The notes under the pieces: model-generated | Database searches by the model: none | What the model was told of the DNA's origin: nothing | The model's input: the letters and a program-made list of their open reading frames with translations, nothing else | Part shown: one piece after another, positions 1-12,300 of the stretch | Position numbering within the stretch: position 1 is the first letter of the stretch | How the letters are laid out: each line of letters opens with the position of its first letter | Source: Oxytricha trifallax | Lineage: Eukaryota; Ciliophora; Spirotrichea; Sporadotrichida; Oxytrichidae | Direction of reading: 5' to 3' | Assembly: GCA_000711775.1 (NCBI GenBank) | Contig: ARYC01019075.1 | Coordinates: forward strand, 1 to 64,000 | DNA: 64,000 bases | Translations under genes and position numbers: made by a program

Positions 1-2
1 TC

Positions 3-50
3 TAGGAGGTCCTCCAAATCAAGTTTGAACTTAATTTGGAGGACCTCCTA
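3..50. repeat. Perfect hairpin, arms TAGGAGGTCCTCCAAAT
   Basis: A 17-bp arm at 3-19 is exactly reverse-complemented at 34-50, around a loop of about 14 bases. Part of the motif recurs inverted near 168-197 (GACCTCCAGTAGGTCCTCCC). It lies inside the TBE-like element and could be an internal palindrome or the terminus of a small element nested in it. Confidence 0.7.
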
Positions 51-271
51 AACTAATTAAACATTATTAGGAGCAATTTTAATGGAGATAGATTGATAAA
101 AATGGAAATCAATCTGTGAAACTTGGAGCAAGTTTTTCAATGCTTCTCCCCATATCTTTTGAAGGTTGACCTCCAGTAGGTCCTCCCAATTTAGTAGTAA
201 GATTTTAATAAACTTAGAATGGATATCCATAATTTTAAATTTCATTAACATTTCTACAAACTGGAAGCAAG

Positions 272-1030
272 ATGGAGTCTATGAATGATGCAATGAAGAG
301 AATTTAATCTCAAGATTTAATAGGAAAATTTCGAAGTAAAGAGGACCTTTATAGATATTTGGTATAGCAAGGTAAGTTCTTAAGTAAGATTAATCAATCC
401 ATTATAGTTGGATTGTTCTTGCCGACTTAGGAGGAACTAAAATCTCATTCTTAAAAGCCTTACTGAGTGAAGAGAAAAAAGCTTTTAAGTCTAATGAAAT
501 TATGATGATAGAGATACCTAAATACCCTGAAATATCAGTGACAAACCTATATGGCGATGCTATGAGTAATCCGGACGTAGCTCTCTACCTTCCATCAAAG
601 CTACAGCTTTCTAATAAGTTGCCAGAGAGAAACTTCTTCTTTGGTGTTCTTGCAACTCTGAAACCTGAGTACTTAAGTGAAGTTATTTAAGAAGCTCACA
701 AGAAACGATACAGCATCTCTCCTGAAGAAAAAGAGAAGCAAGTATTAAAATAAGTGATACCTGGCTGTAGGAACTTCAAAAGCATCCTTTCATCTCAAGT
801 AAGCTTAGTCTTCTAACTTCATAGAAAAACCTGGTACTACTATATACTTGATGAAAGAGCGCAGCAAATTGAACAGAGAGAGAAAGTCTCAATTAAAACA
901 TGAATTGAGTAAGAGGCTCTTCAAAGATTTATAAAAGCCAGAAGAGATGAACATAGATGCAGGGGCTGGCACAAAGAGAAGAAACATGCCCAAGCAAGCC
1001 TTAAGAGGAATAAAAGAAAGAGAAACATGA
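272..1030 (+). pseudogene. Probable TBE accessory ORF (22-kDa type), frameshifted
   Basis: With ciliate code the frame opens at ATG 272 (MESMNDAMKRIQS...), is lost between about 370 and 430, continues in a clear coding stretch around 424-830 (LPERNFFFGVLATLKPEYL), and shifts again near 830 to finish as a basic, charged tail ending in TGA at 1028. Oxytrichid TBEs carry a small ORF of unknown function besides the transposase; I match this from memory only. Two frame breaks indicate a decayed copy, though one break sits beside GTAAG...TAG and could include a small insert. Function unknown. Confidence 0.5.
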
Positions 1031-1087
1031 GAAGAAAAGAAAGAGAAGCCAAATCCCTTTACGAGTAAATTTAATATGTGAACTTAT

Positions 1088-2135
1088 TCATTCGCTTAAA
1101 TCTAAAACTTATTTATATACACAAAATCTCCCTTCTCTTTCGAACACTTTAGCTTTATCATCGCTGACTCTCTTAGCAGCACTCTTAATAAAATCGACTG
1201 TATCTATCTTTAAATCATGCATCAGATGGTAGAGCAGCAATTTTTTATAATGACCTTTTAATAATCCCCAATATAATTCAATTCCATTGAACTAAGGGCT
1301 GTAAGGAACATAAAATACAGGTGTTATATTTAGCATTTCATATTCCTTCCTTGAGTCTTTAGTTTTATGAACTGACAAGTTATCAACGAATAGAATAATC
1401 TCTTACCTCAGCGTACTTATCTCTGAGTTATTGCAAGAACTTAATATATTATTCAGTCTTTATAGAATGAGGGTGAATAACATAAGTCTCGAGGCCACTA
1501 TCTTCACTTATTCCTCCGAGAATAGCATGAGTTTATACCTTAACCTTTTAGTCATAAACTTCTATATTACTATACCTCTTGTACCAAGACCTTGATATAA
1601 AGGTATTGAATGTAAATACAGCTTCATCAACGTGTATGAAATTAATATTATGCTCTTAAGACCTCTGCATTTAATCGAATATATAATTTAAATTAGTCTT
1701 ATAAAATGGAACATTAAAGTCAATCACTCTCTTAATGCGATTGACAGTCTTGTAAGATATTCCGTTCTTATATATGTTAGCTATCGATTAAGCAGATATG
1801 TGAAGCTCAGGAAATTGGCGATGAAACATCACAGCCCTCTAGGCTAGAGAGAAATGAGCCCAGTATTTAAGAGTCTTATCATTAATAAGATAGTCAATAT
1901 GATGCTGCTAAAATTTTAAGGGTCTCTTAGGCTTAGAATTAAGATGCTATCTCTTTAAATTCAATGCTAATAGACAGTGAGACCTCACAGTTGCTGGAGA
2001 TTTATGGAGTAGCCTTGCTATAGACGTATAATTCAGAACAGGCTTGAGTTATTCACTATATTCATCACATCCATATCGCAACTTAAACAATAAATCTATA
2101 TACTCACTGTCATAAACAGACCCCAAACCTGGCAT
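1088..2135 (-). pseudogene. TBE-type DDE transposase (IS630/Tc1 superfamily), one frame break
   Basis: Starts MPGLGSVYDSEYIDLLFKLR with an N-terminal helix-turn-helix-like part (IARLLHKSPATVRSH). The DDE catalytic triad is visible: FIHVDEAVF (first Asp), LFVDNLSVHKT (second Asp) and YSPQFNGIELYWGLLKGHY (Glu). About 345 residues, normal for this superfamily. The frame breaks once near 1410-1420, where GAG GTAA GAG occurs; ignoring 7 bases between the two GAG triplets reconnects both halves. It acts by cutting and joining DNA at the element's inverted repeats. The partly intact frame suggests a fairly young copy; whether it makes active protein cannot be judged. Confidence 0.85.
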
Positions 2136-2254
2136 ATACTCACTTAAAATACTAATATTTAAACATTAAACCCCTACATAAACCCCTATTAAAATCCTAA
2201 TAAAGTATGCACTAATAGTCTACTTTTATCAATCAAAAACTCAATCAAACTAAT

Positions 2255-2274
2255 GAAAGGGTTTTGGGGTTTTG
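2255..2274 (-). repeat. TBE inverted terminal repeat, outer end
   Basis: On the minus strand the element begins CAAAACCCCAAAACCCTTTC, resembling the C4A4 telomere repeat of spirotrichs. It is followed on the plus strand by ATT (2275-2277), the expected 3-bp target duplication. It matches the outer ends of the 768-bp element at 39615-40382. Confidence 0.8.
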
Positions 2275-3371
2275 ATTCTAAAAACCAGAGTATGAAAAAC
2301 ATTCTACATTTCATGGGCTTTCTTAAAATAGAAATAGATAAAATATTCTCTTTGAATCCAAAACTTCTTCGTTTGTGCCAAATATTTTATATTTAAATCG
2401 CTAATGTATTACTCATTGTATTTCTTTATGCTTTAATATCCAATATTATATGTATTCAAAATTATTCTTATTTGAAACATTTATTTTATATTATGCCAAA
2501 AACACCAGTAACTTTAGAATTAGGATTTGAGAACGAATTGGGACATGTCTTTTTTTTTGCCAGCAAACTTACAAGATTCAAGCGAAAAAGGGAAGCCTAA
2601 ATTGTAAAATTACATATACAATAATACTCAAATCAGTAAGATGCGATAACACTTGCTAGAACTAAAATATTCATGATTTCATCAATTTAAATAAAATGGC
2701 TATAATGGGCTATGTTTAAAAGTTTACAGCCAAAATATTTTTATAAAAAAACTTAATAAATATTTAATTTTTGAAAAATCTTCTATTAAATAATTGCTAG
2801 AAATGATCGATGATTTGAAACAAATATAGAGCGCTGATGGTCTTACTATTGATGATAAAATTCAAGAAATCATTCAAAGTTATCTAAAAAATCAAGAACT
2901 TTATCAATGAATTGATTAAATTAATTTATATATTTCAATTTTCATGTATTGATCATAAATATTGGAAAAGATAAATCTCTCTAAATTAATTTTAAAATGA
3001 GTAAAAAGAGAACATAAGTTTCAAGAATAAACAAATCAATATGTAATAAAGAGTGAATAAATTCCAAATATTGAAAATATTTGAGAGCAAGTATATTTAT
3101 TTCAAGTGAAGTTATATTTTAATCAATTAATTTCTATTCACAAGAAAACATTTAAAAAGATTCATATTAGCATATGTATTTTTTTTAATCAATAGATTGC
3201 ATAAGATTGCTTAAAAATATAAACATTTCAATGTTCCTTATATAAATAATAAGTGGTAGATTAGTTATTAATATTTTTTCTTAATAATTTCAAAAGTAGA
3301 TAAAGTATTTATATAAATTTAAAAACTAAAGTTTCAATTAAACTCATTATAAATATTGAAATTTATAGAAA
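2275..3371. other. AT-rich non-coding stretch with one short reading frame
   Basis: No gene can be supported across most of this stretch. A short open frame runs into TGA at about 2908-2910 from ATG 2803 (MIDDLKQIQSADGLTIDDK...), is open upstream to about 2755, and is more codon-like than its surroundings. It could be an isolated gene segment (MDS) whose partners are elsewhere, or chance. Confidence 0.4.
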
Positions 3372-6300
3372 ATGAGGAGATCTTCTTTTATAAGAGCTTT
3401 TATTAAGGTTAACTATGATTTAATCTAGAACTGTCCAGTGAGTCGTAATGGATTTCTTTTTATATTGATTTTGCAAGCTCTTGTAATATTGGCATATCCA
3501 TTTTTTGTGTTTTGCTAAACTTTTTATTCAATAAAATACAAATAAAGAGGTCTCATTAAAAATTAATTTCTCAAACTCATAGGGTAGTAGTGCTCTGCAG
3601 GGGGGGAATATAAAAATATTATTTCATATTAAAAATTCACATTGATTTTATTATTTTTGCCCATACATTTAGTTATACAGACCCTCAATCATGATTTTTG
3701 AATACAGACGAGTCAATATAAAATTATTTTCCACATATTATTCATATAAAATGATTTAATTATTAAAAATTTTCAAAAAAAGATTATTAATTTTTTTAAA
3801 TTTATTATATAAATTAATTGTGATAATTTATATTACGTTCGCTATACATTTAGAAGTAACTTATAAACTTTATTCATACAAAATTTGATTTATAGGGTGT
3901 TGCATGCAGAAATTTTTAGTTAATCCTAAATGTAAAGCGAACGTATAAAAAAGCAAAATTAAATTATATATAATAAATTTATTTACAAATAAATAATTTT
4001 TATCTGAAAATTATTAATAATGTTATAATTTTATAGCAATAAATACGAAGAAAAATTATTTGATATTAAATCGTCTTATATTCAGAAATCATGATTGGGC
4101 TAAAACTTTTTCGAGGAAGTCATCGTAAATTGTCAAATTGAACTTATCGCAATGAATTCTTGGTGCATGACTATGCATTATATTTGTGCAATATAAACAA
4201 CTTTTGAAATGTAGTTACACCTTTTCATTACTAGAATGATTTTTGAAACTGCATTTCTAAAATTTTCTTATTTCTCAAATTTTATGAAATGTTTAACACC
4301 AAGATTTTATTTTGATAAATAAAATTTGACAGTTAACGATGTCTTCCTTGAAATAGCTTAAGAGATATGGAAAATTCCAATGCATGTTTAAAAAAGTAAA
4401 AATAATTATAGCAATGAAAAAGTGTAGATTATATTTTAATGATCGTCTCTAAAGACTCCCCAACTCATATAAGTATTTTTGACATTTATTTAATTTATCA
4501 AGATTCCTGATAAAAAAGCATGATTTTAGTTCTATACGAATTCAATAAACCGTCATCTATGATAGTAATTTTGACTATTATGCTAGCCTTATAAGCTCTT
4601 GTGCTATTTGAATACTCTATACTATTAATTAGTGAATGGCTTGATGTAAGAAAGCGAGATAAAATTTTGAAAAATTATGATGACGAAAAGGAAACTTTTA
4701 CAGCAACTTAGAAGCATATTTTCAACTTCATAATGCTGTAATTCATATTTAATGTCATGGTCCTAAGTATACCTTCAAGATCTTTTTCAGTTAGAGCTAT
4801 GATCTAAGCAACAGTAGATTCAACATTGATGGAAGACAAAGCCGAACTTATGGTATTATTGAGCATTTTCTTGATAATTTCTGATCTAATCAATACTATG
4901 ATGGTACTGTTTTTCATACAGAATGTATTTCCCTTAGAGGAATAAATACCCTGGTGCTAAATAACCCCTAAATCCCAAGTTTTCTAAGAATTTGTAATCT
5001 ACATGTTTTCAATAGCAGTTGCTTTGCCCTAGTATGAAACCTATACCATGTATATCTATGCCATATTCACAACTCTAAGCATGATAGCTATAGTATACAC
5101 GAAAACTTACTACGACCCTGTGATCTTGAAAATGTCAAATTTTAATTAGTCTGCTATAATAGTCAGTATGCTGGTGCTTTCTTGTGGAATTTAAAGACCT
5201 ATCAAATTTAGATCATTCTATATAGTAATGATTGTCTTGCTTTCTTTTATTGTAGTCTGTCTAGTAAATCTTGTAGAAACTCAAAGAAAACTAACAACTT
5301 TTCTCTAAACAGAGAAGCTTACTAAATCTCAAACCGCTTATAGATGGCTTTGGGGAGTGCATTTACATTACAGATTTGGTTCAGAAGCCAAACCTGAGAG
5401 ACTTTAATAGGTTATGATCGGAGTTTAAAATTAGATTAAAAGGCATTAAGCCTAGTGTAACGATAGCAACTGTCTTTGTATAAAGCCTAAAATCAGGAAA
5501 CTTTTGAAAATTAAAAATGCTGAGTAATGTACTGAAGATGCTAATTTTATGCTAAAGCTGTATTTGATCGAAATATTCCTTTCTAAATTATTTGGGAAAA
5601 CAGATTAAGAGCTTTAATCAAATTCTAAAAATGACATTATAGGATTATACTTGATCTTTGAATGGCAAAAGTACAAAAAGAATTACTTATGTTGCATCTA
5701 TAATCTCCTTAAGTATCATGACTGTAGTTCTTGTAATATTCTTGAATGTTAGTAATTCTATTTTTTGAGAAAGTATATCTATCACAAGCTTTCTGAGAAA
5801 TAATAAACAGATGAAGGTACCGTACGTTTTCAAAAGATGATATACTTTGAACAAAGTTTTATAGATTATATATTTTAAGTTTCATTTTAAGTTTCAAAGG
5901 ATTCACGTAATCTATAAGCTCTACTATCAACACAGTCAATGAGTTTTGGCAGTAAATTAACAAAAATTAATTGGACATTGAAAAATCAGAGTAAATTAGT
6001 GAAAAGATAATTGTTAACTATCACAAATATTCAAGTATCTACAAAAAGATAAACCATGAGTGTGGAGAGATCATGATAGTTGAAAGACTAGCTTGGAGAC
6101 TAAATTAAGAAATAATGTCATTCGAGCAAGAAGCACTTTAGAATATCGAAAATTTGAAAACAATAATTAATAAGTAGAGACTTCATAGAAAAAACATTGA
6201 CGATGATTTTTTCCAGTTTAACTTCAAAAATTATTTCATTATAATAAGTGCAAATCCGAATACTTTCTAGAGCATTTTAGGAGTTAGTAAGTAACTTGTC

Positions 6301-9300
6301 AAATTTGTGGGGTATACTGAAGAGTTTTTATTATCGAATAAACTCCCTGTAATATTGCCAAAAGTTATTGATTAAATGCATGAAAGAATCATAAAGAGCT
6401 ATTTGAGAAAGAAAACGACAAGCTTATAGAAAATTATTCTTAAATAATAGTGGCTTTAGAGAAATGATGGGACTGTTGAACCAGTCTCTATAAACATTAT
6501 ACCGAAGTATGACATAAACGAGGGCTTAAGACTAGTAGGAATAGTACATAGTTTGAAAAAGCTATAAATTTTTGACAGAGAAGTCAACTCATAATCAGTA
6601 TTCACTATTTTAGCAGATGTCAATCAGAAAATCATTCATGTCTCATAAAATTGCGTAAAATCGCTAAAATTCTCTCAAAATTTTCACTAACTCGATTTGT
6701 TTGCTCAATAGATATTCAAGAATATGCCCGAAACTCTTGAGAATTTATAAGAGTTTATAACAGAGCTAGATATTACCCAAGCTTTACTGAATATATATTT
6801 TGAAGGTTTCTTAATTTTCCTGTAAAGATTGTTTAAAAACCAATTATTTTATTAATATGAGTGATTAGGAAACAAAATTTAAAGGTTTTAAAGCTAGAGT
6901 TTACTACTCTGAGAAAAACTTTGGAAATGATTCAATTTTAAGACAATATTACTTTGTCTTGTTAGTTTAAAATTTAGATATGTCAACAACTGATTTTACA
7001 AGATCTTCACATCATTTATGTATATTTAAAACACAATTTTTTAATGATTAAGTTTCTTATTTTAATGATAAATAAAAATATCAAGATTTAGATTTAATAA
7101 ACTTCGATTTTCTGATGTCTGGAGGTAATATGCATAATAGCTAGAAAGCATATAATGATCAATCTAAATTTTATTTATATTTTTATAAGCGATAACTGGA
7201 GACATGAATCCTTATGAAAATACTGAGAACACTTCCAATAATCAATTTATGGATTTAAGCTCCATGTCCTCAAATAGCTCTGGATCATCTACATATAGTA
7301 CTTAAGATGCTCAAATCGGGGAAATCAAGCAGATTTTTGAGTTTATAATAGAAAATTAATAAAAAATTACTTTTTTAATTAATTTTACCCATTATAATCA
7401 GCTGCCAAAATCATTGAAAATTTACAGAGTTAAGCTTATAATAGGCTTTCTTGTAATTTTTGCAACAGCTATAGCACTTTTAGTAGTGAATGTATTTTCC
7501 AAAGATCAATTTGAAGGTGATCTCGATGCTCTTTTCTCAGAGAAAAGAATAAGAAACAACTTCTCAAGTTCGAAGTTAATTTCAGTGTTGATTTTCACCA
7601 CGGCAAATATCCCAGTCTCAATAAATAAGACCAAATTTGGAATAGCGCAAATCGGGGATGATATTACAAATTATTACATATCAAATATGGGGGATGTTCT
7701 CGATATATTGCAGGCTGCATTAACTGATTTTGGCTAAAAGCAAGCAAAATGGGATAATGCGTTTGTACGGATGTTTAACGAAGAACAAAATATTAAAATA
7801 AGTTAATTCATTTGTTTTGGGTAATTTTTCAAATTTATGAATGTGAGTATTATCGAAATACATATTTAAAGAATAGCTTAAGCTTTCATATCTTACAACT
7901 TAAGGAAATTTAATGTATAAAAACATGACATTTTAGAAGGGAATGACATTGTTCTAGGATGATGTTTCATTCTTTGAAAATGGGTATTCTGCCTAATTTG
8001 TCGCAAAGCACAATATATTTGATACAAACTCAGTAGAATTATATTATTTTGTGCTTTATTTTGTTCACAACCACTTAGACTCATTAAATTCAGATATACC
8101 CAATAATATATCCCTAAAAATATATTTATAGAAGAAATCTAAGCAGTGATGCGTAAATCAGACACAACTATGCAGACCATTCTATCTCTTCTCTACAACA
8201 TAGTTTTTAATGGCTCCGACCAGCTTCTCTAGTAAATGCTGGAAATTGATAATAAATTCATAGTTTAAATCTTAAGCCATGGAGATGAAATTATTAATTT
8301 ACTGCTTATCTTTACTATATGCTGCTGTGGCATTATATTGGTACTTACTACATTCTATCTTCCTTATTTTTATATTAATATATAACATATTAAAATTTCA
8401 AGCACTATTTTTTTAAGTTTTTTTATAATCATTGAGAAAATTGTCCGATTAGTATTTATATAAATTCATAATAATAAAAAAATGAGTTATTACTTTGGAG
8501 TAGAGCACATTCAGAAATAAATGATAGAATTTGTGCATAAGACAAGCAAAGAAAGTGTAAATTAAATAATAAAAAGTTGCAAAGAATTTCTTGAATATAT
8601 AGAAAAGAACAAATTTCTCACTGATGAGAATGATTCTAATTTATTTGTTTATTTCAAAATAATCTAAGCAAATAAAAAAAAGAAATTTAGAATTTTATCT
8701 GTAATCCCCTTTAGTCAATTAAGAATGGTGATAAGAAGTTAAGTTTAATTTAATATAAAGTTAATTATTATTGGCTGAAAAAATTAAATATAATTAGCAC
8801 ACCCTAATTGGTTTCTTTTATAGAGACAATTAATCGAGCTAATAGTTTTAATAAATAGCCCAAACATTATTAATTTATGCCATTAATAATTATATTTTTA
8901 ATTAATTGTACTTAACTCCAAATCTTGATTCTAAATTTACTAATGGGGTCTTAATTAAATGATTAAGAAGAAAGAAGGAACGGAGAAAACGGAATAGGTT
9001 CTGATAACATATCATACAATAGAAATGGCAATCCTTATAGCATGTTTGAAGAGTCAAAGGAGGGGCAAAGTCCGATCAGAAGTAGGGGATCAATTATTTC
9101 AAAGTAAACAAAGCAAAGCCAACAAAATAATGGCAATCCTTCTACTTTCTAACACTTAAATGAAATATACAACACTCAAGCTCAATAAATTACGACAACT
9201 TAGTAAAACTAGACTGGAATAAGTCGCACAGGCAATACATTCTAAACTTAGGATAGGTTGGATTCCTCAGAGGATTACTTGAAACTTAATGGCTTAAACA

Positions 9301-12300
9301 TAAAAAAAAGCAACAATCTTCAAGTTGATAACTCTCATCATTACTTTATTTTTATTTGATAGGAAATTATACTTAAAAATTATTGAACCTTTTTTGAGGG
9401 GAGGAAGTTTCCTGCTCTAATTTATGATAAAAAAATTGTTTAGGGAAGCTTCCTGCACTTTTTCAAATTTTTAATTCTTATTAAAAATTTATCTTCTTTA
9501 CAATTATCCACTAAATTCTGGACTAAATTCATTGTTATATTTATACTAAATTTATTTATAAATTTGACAATAAATCTATAAGTATGAATTTAAAGAACCA
9601 TCCCAGCACTATTTTTTTCGTTATTTCTAAATGCCATTCCTTCAAATAACTCTAAGGATGTTAGGCTGGATCTGATCCACTTTTTATTTTTCTTAAGTAT
9701 TTTAGATGATTCCAAGTATTTTCAATTTTATAAATTGTTATCCAAACTTCATATTCTATTACTCTTAATATCTTTCCTCAATATCCTCTAAATATTTAAT
9801 GAGTCATAAAAATATTATTTTTTTAATTGATGAAAAAATTATTAAATTTTACATAAATAAATAAAAAGTGCAGGAAACTTTCTCCCCCTTTTTTTTATTA
9901 TTTAAAATCATAACCCCGATGTCTATTCATATCTGATATGTTTGCATCATCGCTGATAGGCATAAATCTTCTTGCATTATTTATTTTTATTTAAACGCAA
10001 TTAATCTGAATTTAAGGTTGAATTCAGTACATTTTTAGTGTTATGGTAATATTAAATATAATTATTAAAAACAAACTACATATCCCCGATGTCTAAAGCC
10101 CAAATAAACAAAAATAAAAAGCTAATTTCTTAAGAAATATCATGATAGATGAAGGAGCTGAGACTTTAGACCTTAAGAAAGACTTAAGAAAATAAAATGG
10201 ACTAAGTAAAAATGCATAGAAATATAAAATAGAGAAGAATCAAGATCATAAACAAGCCAGTCTTTCATTTATAAATTATTGTTAATTGGAGATAAATTGG
10301 TAGTGAAAAAACTCAATAAAATAAAAAAGTATTAATATGCAATTTATGATTATTTCATAATATAATTAAGTCTTAACAAAAAGAATCTTCAGGAAAGTAA
10401 TAGTGAAAACGGTCAAGAGGACTCAAGTGACGAAGAATCAAAAGTATAAAATACTAAGAAAAGTGGAAAGAAAAAAGGGGGCAAAAATACTGATGGTCAT
10501 CATAACACAACTATGAAGACTCAGAATACTAAAATTCTAATTAATTTATCATAATAATTTTCAATTAATGGAATATTCAAAGTTTAAACATGCTATGCAT
10601 TATTACTTCATATAAATAAAAATGGGTGATGATAAAAAGCTTTCTACAGCATTAGATTTCAAAATACTGCATAAGCAAACATAAAACAGAAAGTTCAAAA
10701 TTGGAGCTATTTTCTATGTAAACTTTATGTATTTCTAAATTACTTGTACATTTTAATAGCATTTTCTTGAACTTTTTTCTTCCAACCCCATATTCCACAA
10801 TTCTATGATTTTAATTTGGTCTACAAGTTTAATATCATCTCTGATCATAGCTTTCTACATCTCGATGTTTTTCTTCTCAAGGCAGATTTTAACAACTTAC
10901 CAGCAGGGGTTTTACCAATACGACGTCTTTTTCGTGCGAAACACCTGCTACACTGAGACGTACTTCCTCATGATGAAGAGCGTACTGTTCAATTAAAGCA
11001 TGGAATTCGGGATAGTGACTTCAATGGGAAGATACTGAACTAGGTCTTTGATGAATGCAGCAATAATGAGATTAAAATCAGAAACATCAAGAAATTTGTA
11101 ATATATACTCCGTTTAAAATTTAATTACTATAAATTTAATAGTTTAGTTGCTATAAAATAATAAATATAGAATATACATTATAAGTGTTTATGGATTGAA
11201 AATATATTAATAAAAAATAAGAAAGATAGCAATGGCATGTTCTTAATAAATAATTCACAATTTTTATAATTAATTATAGTTTTGTTGACAAAATGGTTAT
11301 AATAATTAGTGTTTAAGAGTCTACTATATGAACTACAACAAGTAGACTAAGGAACGTATTGCTAATTCCTGCAGAAAAATGGATTCAATAATGACTGTGA
11401 AACGGACGCAGATGGGTTGATATCAGTGGGACTCGATCAAATAATGGCGTCTTCGTTTAATCATATTAATCAGCAGAGAATCACCTATAATGCCGTACCT
11501 AAGGCTAAGAGAACACCTGATTTCTTGATGAAGTTTCATATTTAAAATAATTAATAAGGTTGAATTTTTTTAGCGTAAGATAAATTTTAGATTAATCAAC
11601 AATTTTGAATATATAAATTTGAACTAAAGACTTAAATATCAAATAAGGGAAAATATAGAGATTTGATAATGAAATTAGCTGCAAATATTTCGAAAAGTAT
11701 AAATTGAAACTTTACAAGATATTCTGACAGTGTATATTCAGCGCATATGCGCTGATTTTTATTTAGCGCAGACTGCGCTGAATTAAATCGAGGCTCGGTA
11801 GACATTTTTAAGGCCAAATAGCCGTTCTTAAATGATAAAGTCCCTGTGGGACTATAGTGTTTTAATTGTTAAATTCTTAATTAATAATAATATTTTTAGT
11901 AATTATTAAATTTCCGCAATTTATTAAATTTAATAGTTATCACTAATGTGATTTCTTTAATGAGAGATTTGATTAAAGTTAAAATATTTAATTTTTAATA
12001 AAAAATTAAAACTATATTACTAAAAATATTATTATTAATTAAGAATTTAACAATTAAAACACTATAGTCCCACAGGGACTTTATCATTTAAGAACGGCTA
12101 TTTGGCCTTAAAAATGTCTGCCGAGCCTCGATTTAATTCAGCGCAGTCTGCGCTAAATAAAAATCAGCGCATATGCGCTGAATCTACACTGTCAGAATAT
12201 CTTGTAAAGTTTCAATTTATACTTTTCGAAATATTTGCAGCTAATTTCATTGTCAAATCTCTATATTTTCCCTTATTTGATATTTTAAGTCTTTAGTTCA

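Larger units (their letters stand above)
1..2274. mobile_element. TBE-like transposon, right part, decayed
   Basis: The right edge at 2274 is an inverted-terminal-repeat end reading CAAAACCCCAAAACCC on the minus strand, followed by ATT, the kind of ANT target duplication described for telomere-bearing elements of oxytrichid ciliates. Inside lie a minus-strand DDE transposase (1088-2135) and a convergent plus-strand accessory ORF (272-1030), both with frame breaks. The left end is beyond the window, so element length is unknown. Family assignment rests on the C4A4-type end plus the IS630/Tc1-like transposase and is fairly secure; subfamily is not assignable by eye. Confidence 0.8.
9298..10133 (+). 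other. IES, about 836 bp, pointer CTTAA, containing a MITE
   Basis: CTTAA at 9293-9297 and 10129-10133. Excision joins YLKLNGL to RNIMIDEGAET in frame and removes the TGA at 9357. A second CTTAA pair (9285 and about 10172) also keeps frame, so the right boundary is uncertain. Holds the inverted-repeat element 9397-9888. Confidence 0.55.

Noticed and set aside
11632-12296. Two nearly identical ~60-codon ORFs on opposite strands
   Set aside because: They are mirror images produced by the palindrome arms, with no independent coding evidence.
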